Below are positions 26,811-33,857 of a stretch of DNA of 64,000 bases, one piece after another. This DNA is from Nitrospira sp. (GTDB lineage: Bacteria; Nitrospirota; Nitrospiria; Nitrospirales; Nitrospiraceae). Both the position numbers and the translations under genes were made by a program. How positions within the stretch are numbered: position 1 is the stretch's first letter; each line of letters opens with the position of its first letter. The stretch covers positions 62,001 to 126,000 of the forward strand of contig JACOEL010000006.1 of NCBI GenBank assembly GCA_024998625.1. The letters run 5' to 3'. Below the pieces are notes generated by a model. The model saw only the letters and a list, made by a program, of their open reading frames with translations. It made no database searches and was not told where the DNA came from.

Positions 26811-27314
26811 GTGCAGATCGCGGTGTATCTTCCGGACGACGGTTCCGTGCCGCAGCCGCTGGGTGAGGCGTCATCGCGACATGCGTTTACTCATTGCATC
26901 CAAGACTACGGGTCCTACCGCGTCCAAGTCGTTTCCGTGGCGAATCTATCGCAGCACATCGATGTGGCGATGCAGCTCATCGGGGAATCCGTGCGGATCG
27001 CAGGATCCTGGGCGACGGTGAACGGACAACGGATGTCCAGCCTGGTGGCCTTGTGGAATCGATTGGATTGTTATCGACAGAGCCTCGACGCCCCTGATCC
27101 GCAGGTGTTTTGCGCGAGCAAGGCGGCCGCTCTCCGGGCCAGGCTGGGGTGCAGGGGGGAATCCTGCTGGGCGCCTTGTCAGTTTCTGTGCCGCCAATGT
27201 ACCCTCGTCGGCAGTCATCCACTTACCGCAATCGTCCAGCCCGAGACACAGATGTTGGCCGTATTGGGTGAAATCGAATGGTGCCCGAATCTGCGCCGTC
27301 CCTCTCTCCTCTAG
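26811..27314 (+). CDS. Hypothetical protein with C-terminal cysteine cluster
   Basis: 167 residues from a GTG with GAGGGCGAG upstream; a TTG sits one codon earlier. I recognise no family. The N-terminal half (QIAVYLPDDGSVPQPLGEAS) resembles a small alpha/beta fold, while residues about 130-147 carry a dense cluster, CRGESCWAPCQFLCRQC, with spacings 4, 3, 3 and 2, suited to binding zinc or an iron-sulfur cluster. No signal peptide or membrane segment is seen, so it is likely cytoplasmic. Codon usage resembles the neighbours, which supports a real gene, but confidence is moderate. Confidence 0.5.
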   Translation: MQIAVYLPDDGSVPQPLGEASSRHAFTHCIQDYGSYRVQVVSVANLSQHIDVAMQLIGESVRIAGSWATVNGQRMSSLVALWNRLDCYRQSLDAPDPQVFCASKAAALRARLGCRGESCWAPCQFLCRQCTLVGSHPLTAIVQPETQMLAVLGEIEWCPNLRRPSLL

Positions 27315-27391
27315 GAGATACTCTCCTCCTCATCCCTCCATTCACCTCCTGGTCATGGTAGGCTGCTTTGCCGGATAGAAAGGAAGGTCTT

Positions 27392-27865
27392 GTGTTGGCA
27401 CTGGTCTGGATTCACTTGCTGGCGGCTATGGTATGGATCGGGGGGATGGTATTCTTGTCCGTGGTGCTGGTGCCGGTGCTGAAGCGGGATGGGGCATTTG
27501 CTCAGTACGCCCTGCTGTTCCGAACGGTTGCCTATCGGTTTAGAGCCGTGGTTTGGGGGGCGATGGGGATCCTCGTGGCGACCGGACTCACGCTGGCTAC
27601 AGGTCGATCGATTCCGCTGATGGAACCATCCCGCTGGCCCACGATTTTTGCCGCGAAGATCGGATTGGTGACGCTGCTGTTCACCCTGACGCTGCTGCAT
27701 GATCTCGTGGTCGGACCGCGTGTGCGACGGAGCTTGGGAATTCCTGAAGCAGAGCGATCCGCGAGGGATCGGGTGCTATTACGTTACTCGGTGCTCGTCC
27801 CGCGTATTTCGTTACTGGTCGCGCTGTTGGTGCTGTTGCTCGCCGTCGTTCTGGTCCGCACCTAG
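27392..27865 (+). CDS. CopD-like four-helix membrane protein
   Basis: 157 residues from a GTG with AAGGAAGG upstream; a TTG at 27368 is the longer option. Four membrane helices: LVWIHLLAAMVWIGGMVFLSVV, then VVWGAMGILVATGLTLATG, FAAKIGLVTLLFTLTLLHDLVV, and ISLLVALLVLLLAVVLV. The first helix has the His and WIGGMVF pattern of the CopD/HemJ-like group, members of which bind haem or handle copper. With the copper oxidase 7 kb away a copper role is possible but not shown. Confidence 0.75.
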   Translation: MLALVWIHLLAAMVWIGGMVFLSVVLVPVLKRDGAFAQYALLFRTVAYRFRAVVWGAMGILVATGLTLATGRSIPLMEPSRWPTIFAAKIGLVTLLFTLTLLHDLVVGPRVRRSLGIPEAERSARDRVLLRYSVLVPRISLLVALLVLLLAVVLVRT

Positions 27866-27915
27866 GCATTTGTCCGGGTCATGCCATTCTCCTGCGGCAA
27901 ATGATTTGCAACCAT

Positions 27916-27995
27916 CTGCGTTGTTCTCGGCCCGAAAAAATCCTCAACCCATTTCAGCGAATAGGCTTCCGGTTTTTTCGCGCCTGCGGCCTCGC
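27916..27995. repeat. Inverted-repeat element between convergent genes (family A, diverged copy 3)
   Basis: CGAAAAAA (27933-27940) pairs with TTTTTTCG (27973-27980); the core CTCAACCCATTTCAGCGAATAGGC aligns with the CTCAACGTACC core of the 5727 copy. With an A-run on one side and a T-run on the other it would work as a two-way terminator for the converging CopD-like and CHASE3 genes. Relation to copies 1 and 2 is weaker than theirs to each other. Confidence 0.4.
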
Positions 27996-28033
27996 ATCTC
28001 CCAGCAGCTCCTTCGCTCGCAACGAAGAATTAC

Positions 28034-28726
28034 TCAGACAGACTCCTGGTGGCGTTGGAGCGAGTGCAGGAGGCGTTCAGCCTGTGCCTGGCTGGTGAGG
28101 GCCATTTTGATCACAATGCCGCAAAGAGTGAACACCACCGCATTCAGGAGGAAGAATACGGCGGCGAACGAGCCGGTCGTAAAGGCCCAGGTCTCGGAGT
28201 CTGCCCGATGGCGTTGCAGGACCCTGGTTTCCTCTTCCCTGATCTGCGCGGAGATATCCTGGATGGTCTCCATCGTCCGATTTTGCTGATTGACGGCCAC
28301 GACCGACTTGGCATAGGGCAGCCCCTTGGTACGGCGTGTCACGATGGCCTGGTCCAATTCTTCCGAACGTTGTTCGACCTGTGTGGCAAGATAGGCCACC
28401 CGGTCCTGCTGAACGGCATTGTCCCTGGTCAGTCCGCCGATTTTCCGAATCTGCGCTTCCAGGGTCGTGACCGCTTCGCGATAGGGGGGGAGGTAGTCCT
28501 CGGCTCCGGTAATAATGTAGCCCCGCTGGCTGGTCTCAGCTCCCGCCACCGTACTCATCATCCGCTCCAACTCCAGCAGCACCTGCTCGCTCCTCGTGGC
28601 CCAATTGTTGGCAGTCTTGAAGTGCACTAAGCTGAGAAAGCAGGCTGCGACGATGGACTCAACCGCTATAAATCCCACGGCAAGGGTGATGAGAAGGCCT
28701 TTGCCGGAAAAAAGACGATGGAGCAT
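28034..28726 (-). CDS. Stand-alone CHASE3-domain membrane protein
   Basis: 230 residues on the minus strand; the ATG at 28726 has GGAGGG ahead of it. One membrane helix (LLITLAVGFIAVESIVAACFL), a periplasmic all-helical CHASE3 sensor domain of about 140 residues with the family signature ETSQRGYIITG, a second membrane helix (FAAVFFLLNAVVFTLCGIVI), and a short cytoplasmic tail ending QRHQESV. CHASE3 normally sits at the front of a kinase, cyclase or chemoreceptor, but here the output domain is missing and the tail is under 20 residues. It could be a truncated receptor or a partner that signals through another protein. Confidence 0.8.
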   Translation of the reverse strand: MLHRLFSGKGLLITLAVGFIAVESIVAACFLSLVHFKTANNWATRSEQVLLELERMMSTVAGAETSQRGYIITGAEDYLPPYREAVTTLEAQIRKIGGLTRDNAVQQDRVAYLATQVEQRSEELDQAIVTRRTKGLPYAKSVVAVNQQNRTMETIQDISAQIREEETRVLQRHRADSETWAFTTGSFAAVFFLLNAVVFTLCGIVIKMALTSQAQAERLLHSLQRHQESV

Positions 28727-29085
28727 GGGGAACCCTCCTGGAGAATACGTCCATACTAGGAGTACCGGCCCGTCAGCGGCTATGTCAACCCGACAAATCC
28801 CATTAGGTATCCTAAGATCTGTCGAAGTGTTCGTTCGAGACACGATTGAATGATGGGTCTCTACTCCTGCCTCGGTCTTGCGGCCGGGCCTACAATTCCC
28901 CGCCCACGGACTTATATCTACTTCTGCCGAATCCAAATGACTTGTGATGGCTCTTAACAACAGGAGTGGGAACGGACCGTGCATGGATGGTCCAAGGTTA
29001 GGAGCAGAACGGGTTACTCGCGGGAGGAACGGGAGCACGCAGCGAGATAAAGACGGTAGAACTCTACTTTGAGGGGAGGTGGATC
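28727..29085. other. Divergent intergenic region between CHASE3 gene and SQR gene
   Basis: 359 bp with no gene. It must hold promoters in both directions. The stretch 28785-28940 is AT-richer than the surroundings (CTAAGATCTGTC, TTATATCTAC), fitting promoter DNA, but I see no clear consensus. A strong ribosome site, GAGGGGAGG, precedes the SQR start. Confidence 0.45.
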
Positions 29086-30333
29086 ATGGCGAAGGTCGTC
29101 ATCATCGGTGCGTCCATCGGCGGGCTGCCGGCAGCCTATGAAGCCCGGGAATTATTGGCGAAGAAACACAAGGTGACGGTGATCTCCAATGTGGACTCGT
29201 TCCACTTCGTCCCTTCCAATCCCTGGGTGGCCGTCGGCTGGCGAACGAGGAAAGACATCAGTTTCGCCCTGGGTCCGGTGCTGGAGAAAAAAGGCGTGGA
29301 ATACATTCATGCCATGGCTGAGCGGATTGAGCCTGAACAGAATCGCGTCATCACCTCGAAGGGCGAAGTCCCCTATGATTACCTGATTATCGCCACCGGG
29401 CCGAAGCTGAATTTCGGCGCGGTGCCAGGGCTCGGGCCCAGCGGGTACACGCAGTCGGTCTGCAATGTGGACCATGCCGAACAGGCCTGGGGCACCTACC
29501 AGGCGTTCCTGAAAGACCCCGGCCCCATCGTGGTAGGGGCAGCGCAAGGCGCCTCCTGTTTCGGACCGGCCTACGAAATGGCGTTTATTCTGGATGCCGA
29601 TCTCCGCAAGAAGAAACTCCGGAAGAAGGTGCCGATCTATTTCGTGACCCCGGAACCTTATATCGGCCATATGGGGCTCGCAGGTGTGGGCGCCTCCCGC
29701 CGCTTGATGGAAGATGAGTTTGCCGATCATTCGATGACGCCCATCTGCAATACGGCGATCAAAGAAGTCCAGCCGGGCAAACTCTTGCTCGACGGCGGGC
29801 AGGAGATTCCGTTCCGCTACTCGATGATCATTCCGCCGTTTGCCGGCGTGGATGCAGTGGCCGGGACGCCGGGGCTCTGCAACCCCAAGGGGTTTGTGAA
29901 TATCGATGCCTATCAGGCCAATCCGAAGTATAAAAACATCTATTCGGTCGGCGTCTGCGTGGCCATTCCGCCGGTGGAGCAGACTCCGATTCCGACCGGA
30001 GCGCCCAAGACCGGCTACATGATCGAATCGATGGTGTCGGCGGCGGTGCACAACATCAAGGCCGATATCGACAACGATTCGAAACGCGAGACCGCGACCT
30101 GGAATGCGATCTGTCTCGCCGACATGGGGGACACAGGCATGGCCTTTGTGGCGTTGCCGCAAATGGCACCGCGGAATGTCACCTGGGCGAAGAAGGGCAA
30201 GTGGGTGCACCTTGCCAAAATTGCGCTGGAGAAGTATTTCTTGCGCAAGATGAAAAAGGGCGTGAGCGAGCCCTACTACGAGAAGGTGATTTTGAAGGCC
30301 ATGGGGATTGCTAAGTTGGAAGGACCGGCCTAA
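29086..30333 (+). CDS. sqr: Sulfide:quinone oxidoreductase
   Basis: 415 residues, an FAD-dependent disulfide-oxidoreductase fold with the N-terminal dinucleotide motif VVIIGASIGGLPAA. The three redox cysteines of genuine SQR are present at the expected spacing: Cys126 (SVCNVD), Cys158 (GASCFGPAYE) and Cys343 (AICLADMGDTG), close to positions 124/156/347 in the Aquifex enzyme. It should oxidise sulfide at the cytoplasmic membrane and pass electrons to the quinone pool; the C-terminal amphipathic helices (KYFLRKMKKG) fit peripheral membrane binding. It is followed by a TauE/SafE exporter, consistent with sulfide oxidation or detoxification. Confidence 0.9.
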   Translation: MAKVVIIGASIGGLPAAYEARELLAKKHKVTVISNVDSFHFVPSNPWVAVGWRTRKDISFALGPVLEKKGVEYIHAMAERIEPEQNRVITSKGEVPYDYLIIATGPKLNFGAVPGLGPSGYTQSVCNVDHAEQAWGTYQAFLKDPGPIVVGAAQGASCFGPAYEMAFILDADLRKKKLRKKVPIYFVTPEPYIGHMGLAGVGASRRLMEDEFADHSMTPICNTAIKEVQPGKLLLDGGQEIPFRYSMIIPPFAGVDAVAGTPGLCNPKGFVNIDAYQANPKYKNIYSVGVCVAIPPVEQTPIPTGAPKTGYMIESMVSAAVHNIKADIDNDSKRETATWNAICLADMGDTGMAFVALPQMAPRNVTWAKKGKWVHLAKIALEKYFLRKMKKGVSEPYYEKVILKAMGIAKLEGPA

Positions 30334-30382
30334 ACGACATGGGGACGGGGCATCGCGTGGCGACGATCGAGAAGGAACCGGC

Positions 30383-31180
30383 ATGATCGACCAGGCGCTG
30401 CGTTCCCTGCTGGCGGGCATCCCCATCGGTTTGCAACTCGGCGCGACGGGGACGGGTGGTGCGATTCTGGGCCTCCCCCTCATGGTCTACCTCGCCGGGA
30501 TTCCCATGCAGCAGGCGGCGGCGATGTCGTTGATCATCGTGGCGACCTCGTCGCTGTTGGGCGCGTGGGAATACGGGCGGCAGGGACAGGTCAAGGTCAC
30601 AGCCGCCCTGGCGTTCAGTTGGACCGGCGCGATCGGTTCGTGGGCGGGCGCGTTCGGACATCGCCTGGTTCGCGAGGAAATCCTCCTGGTGCTGTTCGGG
30701 CTCCTGCTGCTGCTGGTCAGAGGGGCGATGACTCGCCATCGCCACATGCCGTCCGGACCTGACGGGGAAGAAAGTTGTGCGACCCGCTTTCCCCGCACCT
30801 GTTGGCTGAAGGTCGGCGGCATCGGACTGGCGGTGGGAACCATGAACGGTTTGTTCGGAGTCGGTGGCGGATTCATGGTGGTCCCGGCCCTGATCCTCAT
30901 CCTCGGGTTCCCGACCAGGCTGGCGATCGGAACGTCTCTCAGCATCATCGCCTGTATCTCCATCGGCGGGGTGGTCGGCCATCTCCAATTCGGGCGGATC
31001 AACTGGCCGCTGACGGCATGGGTATTGGCAGGGAGTCTGGCGGGGATGTTTCTGGGGGTGCGGGTCGGCACCTGGCTTTCTCCGGCCACGATGGGTCGCG
31101 TCACGGCCTTCATCACGGTTTCGATCGCAGTCAGCATGATCGTGGTGAATCTGGTGAAGTTATGGGGGGCGCAAATATGA
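30383..31180 (+). CDS. TauE/SafE-family sulfite/anion exporter
   Basis: 265 residues with about eight membrane helices arranged as two similar halves. The repeated family signatures are present: GATGTGGAILGLPLMVY early, and MNGLFGVGGGFMVVPALILILGF in the second half. The ATG at 30383 follows GAGAAGGAA; the frame reaches back to 30308. Family members carry sulfite, sulfoacetate or similar organosulfur anions across the inner membrane. Forty-nine bases after SQR and on the same strand, it most likely removes or takes up a sulfur compound linked to sulfide oxidation. Confidence 0.88.
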   Translation: MIDQALRSLLAGIPIGLQLGATGTGGAILGLPLMVYLAGIPMQQAAAMSLIIVATSSLLGAWEYGRQGQVKVTAALAFSWTGAIGSWAGAFGHRLVREEILLVLFGLLLLLVRGAMTRHRHMPSGPDGEESCATRFPRTCWLKVGGIGLAVGTMNGLFGVGGGFMVVPALILILGFPTRLAIGTSLSIIACISIGGVVGHLQFGRINWPLTAWVLAGSLAGMFLGVRVGTWLSPATMGRVTAFITVSIAVSMIVVNLVKLWGAQI

Positions 31181-31315
31181 ACTCTGTTGACAGGAGGCAT
31201 GTTCTATCGGACGCTCAGCGACAGGCTCTCGTGGGATGGTCCCTGTTCCGCGACGGCGCGCGAAACTGACGGGGATGTGTTCCCCATTCCATGCTCCTGT
31301 GGGCCACACGAATCG

Positions 31316-32341
31316 ATGATGCGGTACCCGCATGCTCTCCTGTTCACCCTGTGCCGCGCCGCCTTGTGGGGAGGGCTGGCGAGTCTGATGTGGGGGCCGG
31401 ACCGGCTGGCGCAAGCTGAGTGGTCGGCCGTCGCGGAACAGAAGACCAGCTATACCTCCGATGCCTTTCAGTTTTCTTCCGCGCGCCGGCTCCGCCTGAC
31501 AGAAGATCCTTCGCAACCGACGGTGGTCTCCGCCGACAAGCCGGAGGATGTGATTTGGGAGCCGGCGCTGGAGGTGACGCACTCAACGCCCACGGCGCAG
31601 GGGAAGAATGAACTCTCGGTGAAGGCCCAGGGGGCGATCTACACCAATAACCCCATCTTCACCCATGCCGACTACCGCATCCAGGACCGATTTTCGCTCG
31701 ACCGGGCGACCTCGGTGTTGGTGCGGTATCGGTATGTGCCCAATCTCTTCCTGGGACCCAATTTTGAGCGGCGCACCGGCACTCGGTCTATTCAGGAAGA
31801 GCGGGTCAGCTCGCACCATTGGCGCGCCGAAATCGAACGCCGTTTGACGGACAGCGTCACCGGCACGCTGATTACCCGGTACGGGCTCAGGCGGTACAAT
31901 GACTCATTTGCGGAACGGGACACGAACTTTTTTACCCTCGGTCCCCGCGTCGACTACCGTGCCATGGATTGGCTCACAGTGACGCTGACCTATCTGTACG
32001 AACGGGGGCTGGCCGATGGTCATAAGGACACGCAGTTTGCGGACGACGTGTCCTACTACCTCCATATGGTGTCGGCCGGTACGGAGTTTCGACTCAATCG
32101 GCAGTGGGATCTCGGCTTCACTTATATTCATCGGCGGAAAACATTTACCAGCGGACTCGCGGGCGATACGCACGTGGGCCGGTTCGATGCTACGCACCAG
32201 GGCATCGCGGAACTGCGGTATCACATGTCCGAGGCCGCGACGGTGATACTGTCCTTTCAATACGGCAAACGTACCTCGACGAATGCGCTGCGTGACTTTC
32301 AGGACTCGATTCTTTCCATCGGCGGGCAATATCGCTTTTGA
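31316..32341 (+). CDS. Outer-membrane beta-barrel protein of unknown function
   Basis: 341 residues when started at the tandem ATG that opens a signal peptide (ALLFTLCRAALWGGLASLM, cleaved after RLAQA). The frame is open upstream to an ATG at 31199 with AGGAGG only 1 nt away, but that extension would bury the signal peptide. The mature protein is rich in alternating strands (VLVRYRYVPNLF, LTVTLTYLYERG) and ends ILSIGGQYRF, a typical barrel terminus. It is probably a 12-16-stranded barrel. It follows SQR and TauE on the same strand and may be co-transcribed. Confidence 0.72.
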   Translation: MMRYPHALLFTLCRAALWGGLASLMWGPDRLAQAEWSAVAEQKTSYTSDAFQFSSARRLRLTEDPSQPTVVSADKPEDVIWEPALEVTHSTPTAQGKNELSVKAQGAIYTNNPIFTHADYRIQDRFSLDRATSVLVRYRYVPNLFLGPNFERRTGTRSIQEERVSSHHWRAEIERRLTDSVTGTLITRYGLRRYNDSFAERDTNFFTLGPRVDYRAMDWLTVTLTYLYERGLADGHKDTQFADDVSYYLHMVSAGTEFRLNRQWDLGFTYIHRRKTFTSGLAGDTHVGRFDATHQGIAELRYHMSEAATVILSFQYGKRTSTNALRDFQDSILSIGGQYRF

Positions 32342-32455
32342 TCGTGTGCGTCCGGGAGGGCGGCGCTCAAGCTGGTGCCAGGGTGAGAAGAGAGTTTGTG
32401 CCGAATCCTTTTTCCCTCCGGTTACTCATATGGTGTAAGAAAGGGGGTGTGGCAC

Positions 32456-32644
32456 ATGAAACTCAATGAATGGCTTCGTTTGATCGCCGGGGTGTTTGTC
32501 CTTGGCGCGGTGGTGCTGGGCGCGACCGTGCATCCCTACTATAATTACTTCGCCGCGTTCGTTGCGGCGAATCTGATCCAGTCGTCATTCAGCGGCTGGT
32601 GTCCGATGATGGCTCTCTTGCGGAGGTTGGGTGTTCAGGAATAA
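32456..32644 (+). CDS. Small DUF2892/YgaP-like membrane protein
   Basis: 62 residues from the ATG after AAGGGGG. Two membrane helices (LIAGVFVLGAVVLGATVH and YFAAFVAANLIQSSFSG) followed by CPMMALLRRLGV, the classic end of the YgaP transmembrane domain. In YgaP this is fused to a rhodanese; here it stands alone. Its last 14 bases overlap the start of the RND adaptor gene, implying translational coupling and perhaps a role in that efflux system. Confidence 0.8.
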   Translation: MKLNEWLRLIAGVFVLGAVVLGATVHPYYNYFAAFVAANLIQSSFSGWCPMMALLRRLGVQE

Positions 32645-33719
32645 CGACGCGTCCGTGAAGGCGGGATGGTTGGTGGTCGCTCTCCTGGTAGCGGCTGGCT
32701 GTGGGCAGTCCGAGCAGCCGCCCCGGAGCGGAGAGGCTCCGTCGGTGACAGCCGTTCAGCCTGCCCTCCAGCTGGCGGTGATTGAGGTGAAGACCAGCCA
32801 GGTCCCGGTGACGATCGAAGTAACCGGGCAAGTCACGGCGGTCTATCAGGCGACGTTGGCCAGCCGCATACAGGGCACCATCGACAATTTGCTGGTCCGT
32901 GAAGGCAGTGTCGTACGCAAGGGGCAGACCCTGATGGTGCTCGACAATCGTGATTTGCAGGCCGAGTTATCCCGGGTGACCGCGGAACTCGACAACGCCA
33001 AAGCTCACCAGACTCGGATGGAAGACCTCTACCGGAAGGATGCGGTATCCAAGCAGGAGTTGGAGAACGCCACGCGCGGGCTACGGGTGGCCGAGGCCGC
33101 TCGGAAAGCTGTCCTCGCGCAGTTGAGCTACACGATCGTGAAAGCGCCGTTCGATGGCGTCATCACGGAGAAGAAAGTTGAAATCGGGGAACTGGCCTCA
33201 CCCGGGCAGCCGTTGCTCAAGATGGAAGATCCCGAACGACTCCGGCTGGAGGCGACCGTGGCCGAGAGCGATGTGCGGGTGGTGTCGGTCGGGTCACCGG
33301 TGCCGGTCGTCATCGATGCGCTCGGCGCCGATCCCCTCAAGGGGAAGGTGTCGCAGATTCTGCCTGCGGGCGATCCGCAAACCCATACCTTCATCATGAA
33401 GGTAGATCTTCCGAAGACGGGCGGGCTCAAGTCGGGAATGTTCGGTCGGCTCCGTCTTGAAAAGGGGATGAACGCGACGCTGCTCCTCCCGAAGTCGGCC
33501 TTCGTCGAGCGGGGCGAGCTGGCCAGTCTATTCGTCGTCGGAAGCGACGGGGTGGCACGTCTTCGATGGGTCAAGATCGGCCGTACGCTGGAGCAGGGAG
33601 TTGAAGTCCTCTCCGGCGTGGATGCCGGTGAGCGAGTCGTCGTGGACGGGAGCAAGGGCCGGGACGGTACGTTGGTGCAAGACATGACGGCGGTGGCATC
33701 GCCGTCGCAGGCGCCATGA
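32631..33719 (+). CDS. RND efflux periplasmic adaptor lipoprotein
   Basis: 362 residues from GTG with CGGAGG upstream. A lipoprotein signal, LVVALLVAAGC, places Cys24 as the lipidated residue. Then come the membrane-fusion halves (QATLASRIQGTIDNLLVREG and KAPFDGVITEKKVEIGELA), a short helical hairpin, a beta-barrel domain and a membrane-proximal domain. Together with the RND pump 138 nt downstream it forms the inner part of a tripartite exporter. No TolC partner is in this operon, though the next operon has one. Confidence 0.9.
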   Translation: MFRNNDASVKAGWLVVALLVAAGCGQSEQPPRSGEAPSVTAVQPALQLAVIEVKTSQVPVTIEVTGQVTAVYQATLASRIQGTIDNLLVREGSVVRKGQTLMVLDNRDLQAELSRVTAELDNAKAHQTRMEDLYRKDAVSKQELENATRGLRVAEAARKAVLAQLSYTIVKAPFDGVITEKKVEIGELASPGQPLLKMEDPERLRLEATVAESDVRVVSVGSPVPVVIDALGADPLKGKVSQILPAGDPQTHTFIMKVDLPKTGGLKSGMFGRLRLEKGMNATLLLPKSAFVERGELASLFVVGSDGVARLRWVKIGRTLEQGVEVLSGVDAGERVVVDGSKGRDGTLVQDMTAVASPSQAP

Positions 33720-33744
33720 AGCGGATTTGGGAAGCTGCGTATCT

Positions 33745-33775
33745 CGTGAAACGTGAAAAGTAAAACGTGAAACGT
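33745..33775. repeat. CGTGAAAC-type short direct repeats (family B)
   Basis: CGTGAAACGTGAAA, then AAACGTGAAACGT: three CGTGAAA units within about 30 bp in the spacer between adaptor and pump genes. The same ACGTGAA motif makes up the arms of the insertion inside the pump gene 1 kb downstream. Confidence 0.45.
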
Positions 33776-33857
33776 CGCTTGTCGGAGAACCAGATTGGGG
33801 GAGAAATACGAGCGATGCTCCGCGAGAGACGAACGCCATGCGTATGACGGTTGGCGA

